Assembly: GCF_910594005.1 (NCBI RefSeq)
Contig: NC_057826.1
Span: forward strand, 27,313,501 to 27,377,500
Length of the DNA: 64,000 nt
From: Cervus elaphus
Lineage: Eukaryota; Chordata; Mammalia; Artiodactyla; Cervidae
Direction: 5' to 3'
Of this stretch, positions 1 through 10,843 are shown one piece after another. The notes under the pieces were generated by a model. The model was not told the origin of the DNA, did not search any database, and was given only the letters and a program-made list of their open reading frames with translations. The position numbers and the translations under genes are program-made. Within the stretch, counting starts at the first letter, position 1. The number at the start of each line of letters is the position of its first letter.

Positions 1-520
1 TATTGTCACCCTGTTTATTTAACTTATATGCAGAGCACCTCATGGGAAATGCCAGGCTGAATGAGTTACAAGCTGGAATCAAGATTGCTGGGAGAAATGT
101 CAACAGCCTGACATGTAGATGATACCACTCTACTGGCATGAAGTGAAGAGAAACTAAAGAGCCTTTTTATGAGGGTGAAGGAGAGTGAAAAAGGCAGCTT
201 AAAATTAAATATTAAAAAATACCAAGATCATGGCATCCAGTCCTATCATTTCATGGCAAATAGAAGGCAAAAAGGTAGAAGTAGTGACTGATTTCCTTTT
301 CTTGGTCTCTAAAATCACTGTGGATGGGGACTGCAGCCATGAAATTAAAAGACAATTGCTTCTTGGTAGGAAAGCTATGACAAATCTAGAGTGTGTTAAA
401 AAAGGGCATCACTTTGCAGACAAAGGATCCTATAGTCGAGGCTATGGTCTTTCCGATAGTCATGTACGGATGTGAGAGCTGGACAATAAAGAAAGCAGAG
501 CACCAAAGAATTGGTGCTTT
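1..520 (+). mobile_element. BovB LINE fragment, reverse transcriptase region, left part
   Basis: Decayed piece of the BovB (RTE-type) retrotransposon ORF. It enters the window in the segment after the RT core (LFNLYAE-like text) and runs into the C-terminal region; a reading frame at 230-475 keeps BovB text such as ASSPIISWQIEG and ITVDGDCSHEIKRQLLLG. The RT catalytic YADD box expected near 110-130 is destroyed by a small deletion and a stop. The element continues to the left of the window. It is interrupted at 520 by an L1 and resumes at 1729. Confidence 0.9.
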
Positions 521-1741
521 CATGCAGGATCTTTTATGACCCACCTCCCAGAATATTGGAAATAAAAGCAAAAATAAACAAATGGGACCTAATGAAACTT
601 AAAAGCTTTTGCACAACAAAGGAAACTATAAGCAAGGTGAAAAGACAGTCTTCAGAATGGGAGAAAATAATAGCAAATCAAGAAACAGACAAAGGATTAA
701 TCTCAAAAATATACAAGCAACACCTGCAGCTCAATTTCAGAAAAATAAATGACCCAATCAAAAAATGGGCCAAAGATCTAAACAGACATTTCTCCTAAGA
801 AGACATACAGATGGCTAACAAACACATGAAAAGATGCTCAACATCACTCATTATCAGAGAAAAGCAAATCAAAACCTCAATGAGGTACCATTACACGCCA
901 GTCAGGATGGCTGCTATCCAAAAGTCTACAAACAATAATTGCTGGAGAGGGTGTGGAGAAAAGGGAACCCTCTTACACTCTTGGTGGGAATGCAAACTAG
1001 TACAGCCACTATGGAGAACAGTGTGGAGATTCCTTAAAAAACTGGAAATAGAACTGCCATATGACCCAGCAATCCCACTCCTGGGCATACACACTGAGGA
1101 AACCAGATCTGAAAGAGACACATGCACCCCAGTGTTCATCGCAGCACTGTTTATAACAGCCAGGACATGGAAGCAACCTAGATGCCCATCAGCAGATGAA
1201 TGGATAAGGAAGCTGTGGTACATATACACCATGGAATATTACTCAGTCACTAAAAAGAATTCATTTGAATCAGTTCTAATGAGATGGATGAAACTGGAGC
1301 CCATTATACAGAGTGAAGTAAGCCAGAAAGATAAAGACCAATACAGTATACTATGGCATATATATGGAATTTAAAAAGACGGTAACAATAACCCTATATG
1401 CAAAACAGAAAAAGAGACACAGATGTACAGAACAGACTTTTAGACTCTGTGGGAGAAGGCGAGGGTGGGATGTTCAGAGAGAACAGAATTGAAACAAGTA
1501 TACTATCAAGGGTGAAACAGATCACCAGCCCAGGTTGGATGCATGAGATGGGTGCTTAGGGCTGGTGCACTGGGAAGACCCAGAGGGATGGGATGGAGAG
1601 GGAGGTGGGATCAGGATGGGGAACACATGTAAATCCATGGCTGATTCATGTCAATGTATGGCAAAAACCACTACAATATTGTAAAGTAATTAGCCTCCAA
1701 CGAATAAAAATAAATGGAAAAAAAAAAGGAATTGGTGCTTT
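508..1741. repeat. 13 bp target-site duplication around the L1 insertion
   Basis: GAATTGGTGCTTT occurs at 508-520 and again at 1729-1741, exactly flanking the L1 and its A-rich tail. The BovB text is continuous when one copy and the L1 are removed, which confirms the boundaries. Confidence 0.93.
521..1728 (+). mobile_element. 5'-truncated L1 inserted in BovB
   Basis: Ruminant-type L1 holding the C-terminal part of ORF2, the 3' UTR and an A-rich tail (about 1711-1727). The ORF2 frame runs from the insertion border to TAA at 1372-1374. It contains recognisable L1 text (KINKWDLMKLKSFC, then RTVWRFLKKLEIELPYDPAI and WIRKLWYIYTMEYYS). I see one premature stop, TAA at 796-798, where a lysine codon is expected. 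The 3' UTR ends with the usual AGCCTCCAAC-AATAAAAATAAATGG text. The 5' part of ORF2 and all of ORF1 are absent, as in typical truncated insertions. The copy is relatively young and cannot move on its own. Confidence 0.93.
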
Positions 1742-2105
1742 GGATCTGTGGTGCTGGAGAAGACTCCTAAGAGTCCTTTGGGATTCAAGGAGATCAAACC
1801 AATCAATCTTAAAGGAAATCAAACCTCAATACTCTTTGGAAGGACTGATGCTGAATCTGAAGCTCCAGTACTTTGGCCACTGGATGCAAGAGCTGACTCA
1901 CTGGAAAAGACCCTGAAGCTGAGAAAGTTTGAAAGCAGAAGGATAAGAGGGTGACAGAGGATGAGATTGTTGGATTGCATCACCAATTCAATGGACATGA
2001 ACTTGGGCAAACTCCAGGAGATAGCGAGAAACAGAGAAGTCTGACGTGCTGTAGTCCATGGGCTTGCAAAGAGTTGGACACTACTTGGCAACTGAACAAC
2101 AGCTA
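1729..2105 (+). mobile_element. BovB LINE fragment, 3' end (right part of the split copy)
   Basis: Continuation of the BovB interrupted at 520. It carries the C-terminal ORF text (LWCWRRLLRVLWDSRRSNQSIL-like, about 1743-1820) and then the 3' untranslated end shared with Bov-A SINEs (CCATGGGCTTGCAAAGAGTTGG region), ending at about 2100 in ACTGAACAACAGC. Reading frames are broken. Confidence 0.88.
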
Positions 2106-2972
2106 AAATATGCATATATGTTAAATGAGCAGGGTGACAATATACAGACTTGGCATACTCCTTTCCCAATTTTGAACAAGTCATTCCATATCTGGTTCTA
2201 AATGTTGCTTCTTGACCTGCATACAAGTTTCTCAGGAGACAGGTAAGCTGGTCTGTTATTTCCATCTCTTTAAGAATTTCCCACAGTCTGTTGTGACCTA
2301 CACAGCCTTAGCATAGTCAGTGAAGCAGAAATAGATGTTTTCCTGGAATTCACTTGCTTTCTCTATAATCCAATGAATGTTGGCAATTTTATTTCTGGTT
2401 CCTCTGCCTTTGCTGAACCTAGCTTGTACATCTGGAAGTTCTCAGTTCACATACTGCTGAAGCCTAGTTTGAAAGCTTTGAAGCGTTACCTTGCTAGTGT
2501 GTGAAATGAGTGCAATTGCATGGTAGTTTGAACATTCTTTGGCATTGCCCTTCTTTGGGATTGGAATGAAAACTGACGTTTTCCAGTCCTGTGGCCACTG
2601 CTGAGTTTTCCAAATTTGCTGGCATATTGAGTGCATCACTTTAACAGCATCATCTTTTGTGATTTTAAATAGCTCAGTGGGAATTCCATCTCCTCCACTC
2701 TGCTTCCTAAGGCCCACCTGATTTCACACTCCAGGATGTCTGGCTGTAGGTGAGTGACCACACCATCCTGGGTATCTGGGCATTAAGATCTTTTTTGTAT
2801 AGTTCTTCTGTGTATTCTTGTGACTTCTTAATCTCTTCTGCTTCTGTTCCTTACCATTTCTGTCCTTTATCATGCCCATCCTTGTATGTAATGTTCTCTT
2901 GATATCTTTAATTTTCTTGAAGAGATCTCTAGTCTTTCCCATTCTATTGTTTCCTCTATTTTTTGTATTGTT
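2106..2972 (-). mobile_element. BovB LINE fragment in opposite orientation
   Basis: Directly after the 3' end of the plus-strand BovB the sequence switches to BovB on the minus strand. The minus frames at 2442-2717 (SGGDGIPTELFKITKDDAVK, WPQDWKTSVFIPIPKKGNAK) and 2724-2975 (NRMGKTRDLFKKIKDIK) are the N-terminal RT region. The piece lacks the 3' half: its break lies at the same LFNLYAE region where the plus copy enters the window. Frames are shifted between the two ORFs. Confidence 0.88.
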
Positions 2973-3645
2973 CACTTACAACATTAATGACATCACTGAA
3001 TAGTTGTTGATATCTATTTCTTTTCTCTGAAATGTAACATTTTGATTGAGAGAGAAGTAAATAAAGCTTTCTCTTTGGTATGGATACATTAGGGTATATT
3101 TACAGAGGGCAGAGGTTCTAGAGGAGTCAGCTCTCATATGGAAGCCAAGGATACAATGATTGCACGAAACTAAATGAACATCAAAGTTGTTGCATACTTT
3201 CTGCTCAAAATATCAGTAATTAATGCTTCCTCCACTCCTTCCCCTTTTTTTCCCTCTTTCCTTACACACACACTGTCAGCAACATATTACAGTCTCTCCA
3301 TGCAGGTTTGGTGGTAATATCTTAATAGAGAAAGACATCTTTTCAAAATGTGATAAAACATATTATGGATTTATATAAGATTAAAGAGGAGGATGAGACA
3401 TAAATTTCTCTCCCATGAGACATTTTCTCCTGAGTGTGTGTGGCGAAGAACAAAGCTTATATGAACCTTTAGATTCTCCATCTTATATTAGCACGTTTCT
3501 ATTACCAACCAGCAAGGAAGGTTTTGCTTTCTATAACATTGTTGAAAGCAAGTCATATCCATTTTGCTTAATCTAGGTAAACAAGCATAATTTAACTGGA
3601 TTAAATAAAAATGTGCCCAATGTGAGCAAACCAGAACTGACATTT
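2973..3645. other. Unassigned AT-rich sequence
   Basis: No gene or recognisable repeat. Short pyrimidine-rich stretch at about 3232-3262. Confidence 0.5.
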
Positions 3646-3649
3646 TACA

Positions 3650-3830
3650 GCTGGAATGGACGTTGGAAATGAATCTGTACCACACTCACTTCAAGAAATG
3701 GAAGATACCAATAATTGGAGAGGGTAAGTGATTCTCTAAAGTTATATGTATAGTTATTGTGATTACATAGGAGTTGGGATTGAAATTCAGGTATTTTGCT
3801 TTCACTATATCACATGGCTGTGTTCATTTT
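3650..3830 (-). repeat. MIR-like ancient SINE
   Basis: The order of sub-motifs follows the reverse complement of a MIR: CATTTTACAGCTGGAA at the left, then AGGGTAAGTGATTCTCTAAAG, then GGGATTGAAATTCAGGT. Highly diverged, so the ends are approximate. Confidence 0.55.
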
Positions 3831-4157
3831 CCACAATGAACACTTGTTTACTCTGTCTCCCACACACACATTTCAGCTAATGCTACTAAAAACATTGCTA
3901 GTCTCATCTCTGAGTGTTGTTGAAATAACAATTGTCTGACTGTGCTATTTACTTAAAGCTTATTTCAATTTTCTTAAAATGGTATCTCACAAATGATGTA
4001 ATGTACTCTCCCTCTGATATTATTATTAATGTCCTACAATCATAATACTCTCTTTATTCCTACGAATTTTAGAGTCAGAACTAAATAAATCAAGTTTGTT
4101 GTATTTGGCTAATGATGTAAGTTGGGAAAGAGTTCAAGAAGATGCAAAAACTTGGCT

Positions 4158-4172
4158 GGTTGCTGAGCAACC
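4158..4172. promoter_or_regulatory. Perfect palindrome resembling an RFX/X-box site
   Basis: GGTTGCT-G-AGCAACC is a perfect inverted repeat of 7 bp arms with a 1 bp centre. The half-site GTTGCY facing RGCAAC is the established RFX-family (X-box/EF-C) core, which tolerates variable spacing. Function here is inference; no gene or promoter is visible nearby. Confidence 0.4.
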
Positions 4173-4307
4173 CAGATCATTGTGTGAGGAGCAAAAGCTA
4201 GAACTTCTGGACCTTTTGTCTCCCGCAGTCCATGTGGGTGCATCAAACATCACTTTCCATCGTGCCTGATTCTATTCTCTCCTGGTACCCAAACTTAAGT
4301 CTTTAAA

Positions 4308-4337
4308 TGTGTGTATGTATGTATATGTGTGTGTATA
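4308..4337. repeat. Imperfect (GTAT/GT)n microsatellite
   Basis: Runs of GTGT, GTAT and ATGTGTGTGT over about 30 bp; nothing else recognisable immediately around it. Confidence 0.8.
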
Positions 4338-4740
4338 GGGAGGGTATCTTCCTTGATTCTTAAAGCTCACTGGGACTGTTTCAATAGAAAGGGAAAGTAT
4401 ATGTCTATATAACAGTTTATAAATGAAAGTGTTCAATATGGTCAGTGGCTGGTAGAGGCATGCTGGCATCTTGTCACCTGGAATCATTGAACCCATCAAC
4501 AAACATTGCTTCTGTGTATGATATGATGACCATATTGATCAAATACAGCTACACCTGAGGTAGGACTTTAAGGTTGGCTGTCTTCCAGAGCTGTGAATGT
4601 TCTGTTCTAACACCCACAGCAAGATTCTGTTGAAATGCTTATGCTAATGACTTTTGAGCTATTTAATTTACTGATTGGCGGGAGTGCCAAGAATGATTCC
4701 TGGGTTTAGAGAAAAGGAAGAATGTCAGCTTTCTCATGTT

Positions 4741-4885
4741 GTTGTCGTTCAGTGGCTAAGTCTCGTCTAACTCTTTGAGACCCCATGGACTGCTGCTCAG
4801 CAAGCTTTCCTGTCCTTCACTGTCTCCGGGCGCTTGCTCAAACTCAGGCCCATCGAGTCAGTAATGCTATCTAACCATCTCATCT
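4741..4885 (-). mobile_element. BovB 3'-end fragment
   Basis: Reverse complement of the BovB 3' end: TTGTCGTTCAGTGGCTAAGT, CCCATGGACTGC, TTTCCTGTCCTTCACTGTCT and CAAACTCAGGCCCATCGAGT follow each other in the expected order. Strongly 5'-truncated and diverged. Confidence 0.8.
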
Positions 4886-5254
4886 CTTTTCTCATACCTT
4901 CTTTAAATTTCTACCCTCTTCACCATTCCTCTCGCTCTGAACAATCTGGGCAAAGAGAGAAGAGAGCAGATTTTTAGAATCCTGTTTCTTTCACTGCTGC
5001 CCATATGCACGACCTGCTGTTCCCTGTAGTTTTCCACTGGGCTCTAAGCAGGGGGAGGAGAAGAAACACTCTGCAGGTGACCTTGAGCTGATGTCCTTGG
5101 GACTCCCTGCCTGCCTCAGGAAAAAAAAAAGGGAGGACTAAAGCAAGATATCCGACAATCACCATTAAACCTTCTTAATGACAGGGTCTGGCAGGATGGC
5201 GTGCAAGGAGGAGAGCTGCTTTTCAGCGCACCAGCAGTACATAAGACACTTCTG
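4886..5254. other. Unassigned sequence with a short A-run
   Basis: No gene recognised. A run of 10 A at about 5120-5129 is not next to an identifiable element. Confidence 0.45.
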
Positions 5255-5336
5255 TAAATCCATGGCTGATTCATGTCAATGTATGACAAAACCCACTACA
5301 ATATTGTAAAGTAATTAGCCTCCAACTAATAAAAAT
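5255..5336 (+). mobile_element. L1 3' terminus, heavily truncated
   Basis: About 80 bp matching the last part of the L1 at 521-1728: AATCCATGGCTGATTCATGT, CACTACAATATTGTAAAGTA and TTAGCCTCCAACTAATAAAA. No coding sequence is left. Confidence 0.85.
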
Positions 5337-5452
5337 TCCTCTCCTCTATGAGTCGGTACTTTATTTTTTGTGCAGCCTGGAGTAGGTAGGCATGATCAAA
5401 TGAGATAATAAGTGAAAGTACTTCGAAAAGGTTAATGGGTTATACAAAACTT

Positions 5453-5665
5453 TGTGTGTGTGTTCAGTTGAGTTCGACTCTTTGCAACTCCATGGACTAC
5501 AACCCACCAGGTTCTTTTGTCCATGGAATTTTCCAGGTAAGAATACTGGAGTGGGTTGCCAGTTCCTACTCCAGGGGATCTTCCCGACCAGGGATCGAGC
5601 CCGTTTCTCTTGAATCTCTTGCATTGGCAGATGAATTCTTTACCACTGCACCACCTGGGAAGCTG
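5453..5665 (-). mobile_element. Bov-tA SINE with 11 bp TSD
   Basis: Minus-strand Bov-tA: the tRNA-Glu-derived head lies at the right (reverse complement of CTTCCCAGGTGG...GTAAAGAATTC) and the Bov-A body, derived from the BovB 3' end, at the left. The 3' tail is a short (TG/CA)n at 5453-5462. ATACAAAACTT flanks it at 5442-5452 and 5666-5676. Confidence 0.93.
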
Positions 5666-5676
5666 ATACAAAACTT

Positions 5677-6534
5677 GAGGTTCTTTATATTTACTATTAA
5701 TTTTCCAAGTACTCAAGGGTAGATTCTATAATTTATTTGAGGAGTCATTAATATCAGTAACACACATGACACCCAATTTCTACTGATGTTCCAGATTTTC
5801 TAACCTTCTTTATAGAGAAAATCAGACAAGATCAAAGTTTGTTCAAGCATGGCTAGCTGCTAGAGTGCTATTACTTCCCTATCGACCGTAAAGGCAAACA
5901 CATACCCCACACACGCTCTCCTGTCCTACCTCCCACTTCAGGAAATAAAATATGTTTTTTAAAAACCTCATTAACTTATGGGCTGTATAATAACCCTAAT
6001 TTAATTAATTTGAAATTCTCAAGAAACAGTACCATTCAACATTTTTACTTTCAACGAAAGTATCTTATGAAATCTCTGTTACACCAGCTGGACGTTAGGT
6101 ACTGTTTCAGCATCCTTTCTGATGTATGATTCAGAGCTGTAAGATAAATTCCCAAAGTTGAAGGTAAAGTAGTAGAGAGGCCCCTAGATGTTGAGTTAGT
6201 TTAGGACTCTCATCCAACTTCTTTACCTACAAGTGAGTGTGGCAATTTAGTGCTTATACTGAACATGACACAGGGACCAAAATTCAATACCAACAACTAT
6301 ATCCTCCTTTATAAGCCTCCCTTCCATGCCCTGACAGGGTATCTGCAGCTTATACAGAACTGCATCTTTTGTGCTTTTGCCCCTATTTTTACTGTTTTAC
6401 TCGAATTGATTTTTTTTGTAAAACCAAGATTCTTACTCTTTTGTATGCTGTATATAGATGGATGGATGGATAGATAAATAGAATTTTCTATCATTTTTTC
6501 CATAGAGTCCTAATTACTTTCATATGTAATGCCC
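5677..6534. other. Unassigned AT-rich sequence with a small GATA/GATG repeat
   Basis: No gene recognised. A short (GATG)n/(GATA)n stretch lies at about 6457-6480. Confidence 0.5.
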
Positions 6535-6650
6535 TAAGTGACCCCATTACAGACTCAAGACCGCAGGTTCTAGGTGACTAGGAGACTTTTCTAAGCTCAT
6601 ACTCTGGAAAGTATCAGAGAAAGTTTTCAAAGCCAGAGCTCTGACACCAA
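6535..6650 (-). repeat. MIR-like ancient SINE
   Basis: Reverse-complement MIR order is visible: TGACCCCATTACAGACTCAA, TTCTAAGCTCATACTCTGG, AAAGCCAGAGCTCTGACACC. Old and indel-rich. Confidence 0.5.
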
Positions 6651-6811
6651 GTTTATATTTGCCTCAAAGTGTTTCTCAGATTTGCATTAGATACCTGGTT
6701 TTTACATAAGCACTTGAAGGCATAAAATAAATGTTAGTGTTACTCGGGGGGGGACTCTTTAGTGTTTCATGGTTCTCACAGGAAGTTATCATCTGATCTC
6801 AGAATTTCAAG

Positions 6812-7012
6812 CTTCCCAGGTGGCTCCATGGTAAAGAATCTGCCTGCCAATGTGGGAGATACAGAAGACGTGAGTTTAATCCCTGAGTTGGGAAGAACCC
6901 CTGGAGTAAGAAATGGTAACCCACTCTAGTATTTTTGCCTGGAAAATTCCATGGACAATGGAGCCTGGCAGGCTATAGTCCATGGGGTTGAAAACCAGTA
7001 AGGCGCTACTGA
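6812..7012 (+). mobile_element. Bov-tA SINE
   Basis: tRNA-derived head (CTTCCCAGGTGGCTCCATGG, GTAAAGAATCTGCCTGCCAA) followed by the Bov-A body (CCATGGACAATGGAGCCTGG, ATAGTCCATGGGGTTG) in plus orientation. It ends in GAGCGCACACACA. No clean TSD was found. Confidence 0.9.
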
Positions 7013-8769
7013 GCGCACACACATGCCCAGATTTCAGGGTTTGACCTTTTGTTGTTTCTAGGGCATAAGACAGTGTAAGGGTTCACCATCACATGTGGGC
7101 TGTGTGTGCATAGGTGTGAAATACTGCAGTCCATGGCATCACCTTGGTTTCTCCTTTGCACGGTAATCTGTGTGGAAAAGCCCCACAGGAGCATTGAGAT
7201 CAACGCAAAATTATCTGAGGATGTAGACCTGAAGCTATTTAAAGAAAAAAAAAAATCTGTGTTTTCTTTTTCCTCTATAGCTTCCCTCAGTGCTCAAGTA
7301 TGCTTTGGACACAGTGCAGGTCTTAAAAGGATGCTGGAAATATCACAGGTCTATTATTTTTAGATTCACTTCAGTTTGAAAAGGTTTAACATAGCTAACT
7401 CACACAGGAAAAATATACCTATCACATGGTTTTCTCTTTGCATTCAGGATGAGCAAGGCATCATACATCACTTCCACCTGTCAGAGGTAACCATGAGTTC
7501 CCTGTTCTTGCCGTAGGTGCATGAACAGCCCCATTTAGCATGAAAAGCTCCCCACCTGGCTAATTCTCTATCAGCCAGAACAGCTGTGTTCCTCTCAGTC
7601 CTCAACTAAGCAGATTTCACTTCCCTGCCAGCCCATGAGTTTTTCAAACAAGCCAATCACATCCTTAGATGGGAACCAAGGGCCGCTCCCACCCTCTTGT
7701 TATTACAAAGCCTTCCCCTCACAGCCCTTGCTTGTTCTGCTCTCAAATGCAACCCCAGTGCAGCCCTTCATGGAACAGAGTTTCGTTCTCCCCCAGACTG
7801 TGAGTATATGTGACTCTAACTGCTATTTCACCTTTCCAATGTTGGGTGTTGTGTGTTTAACCATCTTGCACCATTTGGAATGGTGGGTTCTTCCATAACC
7901 AACAAAGCAAAAAGGTTGCGGTTAGAACAGAGTGTTAATTCAGTTTACTGAAGAGAATTTTAATGTCTATCAATAAACACTGCTCTTCAAAAATAAGCAC
8001 CTTATATCTCCTCTCATTTTAATTAATTGACAATCTCTATATACAGTGGGGCTTTGTAGTCAAATGTGGTGATAAAATTTGATTGGGTATAATTTTGGAT
8101 TTTGTCTTTTGACTCTTTGTTTACATTTCATAATAAAGGCAATTTATTTAGCATAATGGGGATCAGCCATGTAGTAAAAATCAGTCTCTTTTTATGTAGT
8201 TTGAAAGTTTAGAACAGACCCATTTACCTCACTCACTATCCTTGATGCTGCCATTTGCTGATGTAATAAAACATAACTAATGATACTTTCCTTCTTGCAA
8301 ATGTCTAAACTTTCCAAGATACTCACTCTGCATTGTTTAGGTATCAACAAATTTATAGTTTATCTGGATAATTTATTGGAGAGAGACATTATATTTTTTC
8401 CAAATTCATATGCAATCTTGACTAAAGAATTTGGACTGATTATTTAGACCATTAATATTTAGCTATGGATCATTTTGCTTCCAGGGGAAATTTGTCAGTT
8501 TCTGCGACATTTTGGTTGTCTAATTGGGGCAGAAATGCTATGGGTGTTTACTGGATAGAGAACAAAGGGGCTTCAATCCATTCTGCATCGTATAGAATAG
8601 CTTGCCATAATAACAAATTACCCAGCCTAATATATCCATAATTATGAGCTTGAGTTGTGATACTGCAATTTATAAGAAAAAATATATATATTTGGTCCTT
8701 GTCCCTGTTTTTGGAACAGAGGTCCTAAAACTCTTAGAATTCCCTACATGAGAAGAGGGATGGAGATGT
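7013..8769. other. Unassigned sequence, partly LTR-like by eye
   Basis: No gene recognised. About 7480-7900 is C-rich and has the look of a decayed LTR, but I could not establish this. The remainder is AT-rich. Confidence 0.4.
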
Positions 8770-9650
8770 CTTTTGTTAAAGAGGTGACTTTCAGATAGCA
8801 TCTAAGATGGGTTCTGTTTGCCAGAGGAACCAATGATGTGATTAGAGGGTTGGAATCTTTTAGTCCCAACCCAGTGACTTCTGAGGAGGGGAGTGAGTTG
8901 GAAATTGAATTCAATCACCAATGGCCAAAGTTTAATCAGTTCTGCCCAGGTAATGAGACCAGTATTACCTGAACCCAGAAGGTTTAGGTTCAGAGTGCAG
9001 CTTGGTGTACCTGTAGAGATTTGAGGAGAGTGGCATGCCTGGAAAGAGTACAGAAGCTTCATGCTCTTTCTACATAACTTGCCCTCTGCTTCCATGTGGC
9101 TGATCCAGAGTTAATAGCTTTTTGTAATTAGCCAGAAATCTAGCAAGTAAAATGTTTCACTGAGTTCTGTGAGCCTCTCTAACAGATTAAACTCAAGGAG
9201 GTGGTCATGGTAACTTCTGCTTTATTTATACCTGGTCAGTCAGAAGCACAAGTTACATTGTGGACCTGCAATTGGCAGCTGAAGTGGAGGCAGACTTGAG
9301 GGACTGTGCCCTTAACCAGTGGAATCTGATGCTGTCTCTGGGTGGATAGTGCTGAAATTGAGTTGAATTATAGGGCACCTAGGGCACCCAGGCTTCCCGG
9401 GTGGCACTAGTGGTAAAGAACACTCCTGCCAATTCAGGAGACATAAGAGATGTGGGTTTGATCCATGGGTCAGGAAGATCCCCTGGAGGAGGGTATGGAA
9501 ACCTGCTCCAGTATTCTTGCCTGGAGAATCCCATGAACAGAGGCGCGTATAGTCCATGGGGTCACAAAGAGTTGGGTACAACTGAAGCAACTATGCATGT
9601 AAGCATGCATAGGCACCCAGCTGGTGTTGTAGAATTGTTGCATATTCGAA
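8770..9650 (+). repeat. Ancient mammalian repeat, family not assigned
   Basis: The stretch with GAGTTCTGTGAGCCTCTCTA, CTCAAGGAGGTGGTCATGGT, TCAGTCAGAAGCACAAG and ATCTGATGCTGTCTCTGGGT resembles a common old mammalian interspersed repeat, possibly LTR class. I cannot name the family. It continues across the SINE at 9392-9611 (GGGCACCCAG joined to CACCCAGCTGGTGTTG), which supports it being one older unit. Borders are uncertain. Confidence 0.4.
9392..9611 (+). mobile_element. Bov-tA SINE with 9 bp TSD
   Basis: Complete head-to-tail Bov-tA (GCTTCCCGGGTGGCACTAGT head; ATAGTCCATGGGGTCACAAA body). GGCACCCAG flanks it at 9383-9391 and 9612-9620. It is inserted into an older repeat. Confidence 0.92.
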
Positions 9651-10822
9651 AGACCCACTCCCACTCCAAAGACACACCCACTCACATTATAATTGACCTC
9701 ATTGAGAAACTTTTTATTTAGACCATGACCATAGGGTGTATTGCTTGCTCTTTTCAAATTACAAAAAGAACAAACAAACAAACCAAAAAACTAGAATATA
9801 ATGTGACTGCTTTGACCCACAAAACAGCCCCAGAATGTTCAAAACACAATAAAGACTGGGGGCTATGGTATAACCCATCAAAAATTTTAAACCGTTTTAA
9901 TCTGTATATAGTCTCTATACCCAAAAATCTCTTCCTACCTGTCTAAACAAAGCAGAATTCATTCTATATTCTGTCATGATAGAATGGCAGATCTCAGTCT
10001 AATTCTGTAAATTTCAGCTCAAATATCTTTTACAGAACATTTGTATCTTTTTCATTTGATATTTAAGTTTTTTCATATATTTATATATGCTTCTTTCACT
10101 TGAAATTTGTGGATGGAAAAATATTTGAATTCCTAACTTTCATTTTTAGAAGAACTCACTGAACAATTAAATGATTCTTTGAAGTATCTCTCAAATTACT
10201 AATTAGCTTTTTAAAAAAAAACAGTACCCCGTACATTATAGCTTAAATTGAGGGAGAATAAATGTTGACAATAATATATTTTCTGGGCTCATTATGAAAA
10301 ATTTAAAGAAATGCAACCTGGCTTAATTTTGTTGGGATTTCTTCCCTTCCTCACCATCTTCTTTGCCTTCTAAATTATAATAGCTTAATGAACTCATGAA
10401 ATGATCTTTGGAAGGAAAGTGTGGGCTTATAGGCAGAGATGTGAACTTGCCTGTGCCTGTCAATGAGAAAACACATCGAGAGCCCTGCACAAGTTCATGT
10501 TTCTGTTACTGTTATTACAACTTCAGAGTAAATGTGATGGCTTCTACATGAGCATATGCATATGTCACATTCATGTGAGTGGAAGAAGTTTGGAAGACAA
10601 ACATAATCTTAGCAAATAGCCTCATTCTCATTTCTTTTTGAATATCATGATTCCTAGAAACATTTATTGCCTCCAGCAAATATGCCTTCCTTTGTATCCA
10701 AAGTATACAAAGTTGTACAAGTGAATTTTTTCTGCTATTAGAGATTTGTTACCAGGTGAAGATCTTTTGGAGAAGGTTTATTGTCTCTTTACAAACAACT
10801 TTTTTGAAGTTGTATCGCTCTT
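9651..10822. other. Unassigned AT-rich sequence
   Basis: No gene recognised. The right end lies downstream, in the minus sense, of the LTR-like block at 10844-11331 and could hold retroviral leader sequence. No coding motif supports that. Confidence 0.4.
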
Positions 10823-10843
10823 CATCCTGTTCATGACACCAAT
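10823..10843 (-). other. Candidate retroviral primer-binding site
   Basis: Minus-strand text TTGGTGTCATGAACAGGATG begins next to the CA end of the LTR-like block. It is similar, with several mismatches, to the tRNA-His-type PBS known from some class I ERVs. The position directly after the LTR end is what makes it plausible. Confidence 0.35.

Larger units (their letters stand above)
3831..4740. other. Unassigned sequence
   Basis: Apart from the palindrome at 4158-4172 and the microsatellite at 4308-4337, no gene or assignable repeat is seen. Confidence 0.5.

Noticed and set aside
1..2972. Twin-priming (5' inversion) for the opposed BovB pieces
   Set aside because: The plus copy's true 3' end is internal to the composite. 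In twin priming the 3' end must border the target site.
5432..5722. Many short frames of the type SLQ...PPG...GNPLQYSCLENPM on both strands
   Set aside because: These are translations of Bov-tA/Bov-A SINEs and recur at every SINE position. They are not genes.
7106..7363. Plus frame of 85 codons resembling an exon (starts MHRCEILQSMASPWFLL)
   Set aside because: No recognisable domain or flanking splice pattern; frame length is within chance for this composition.
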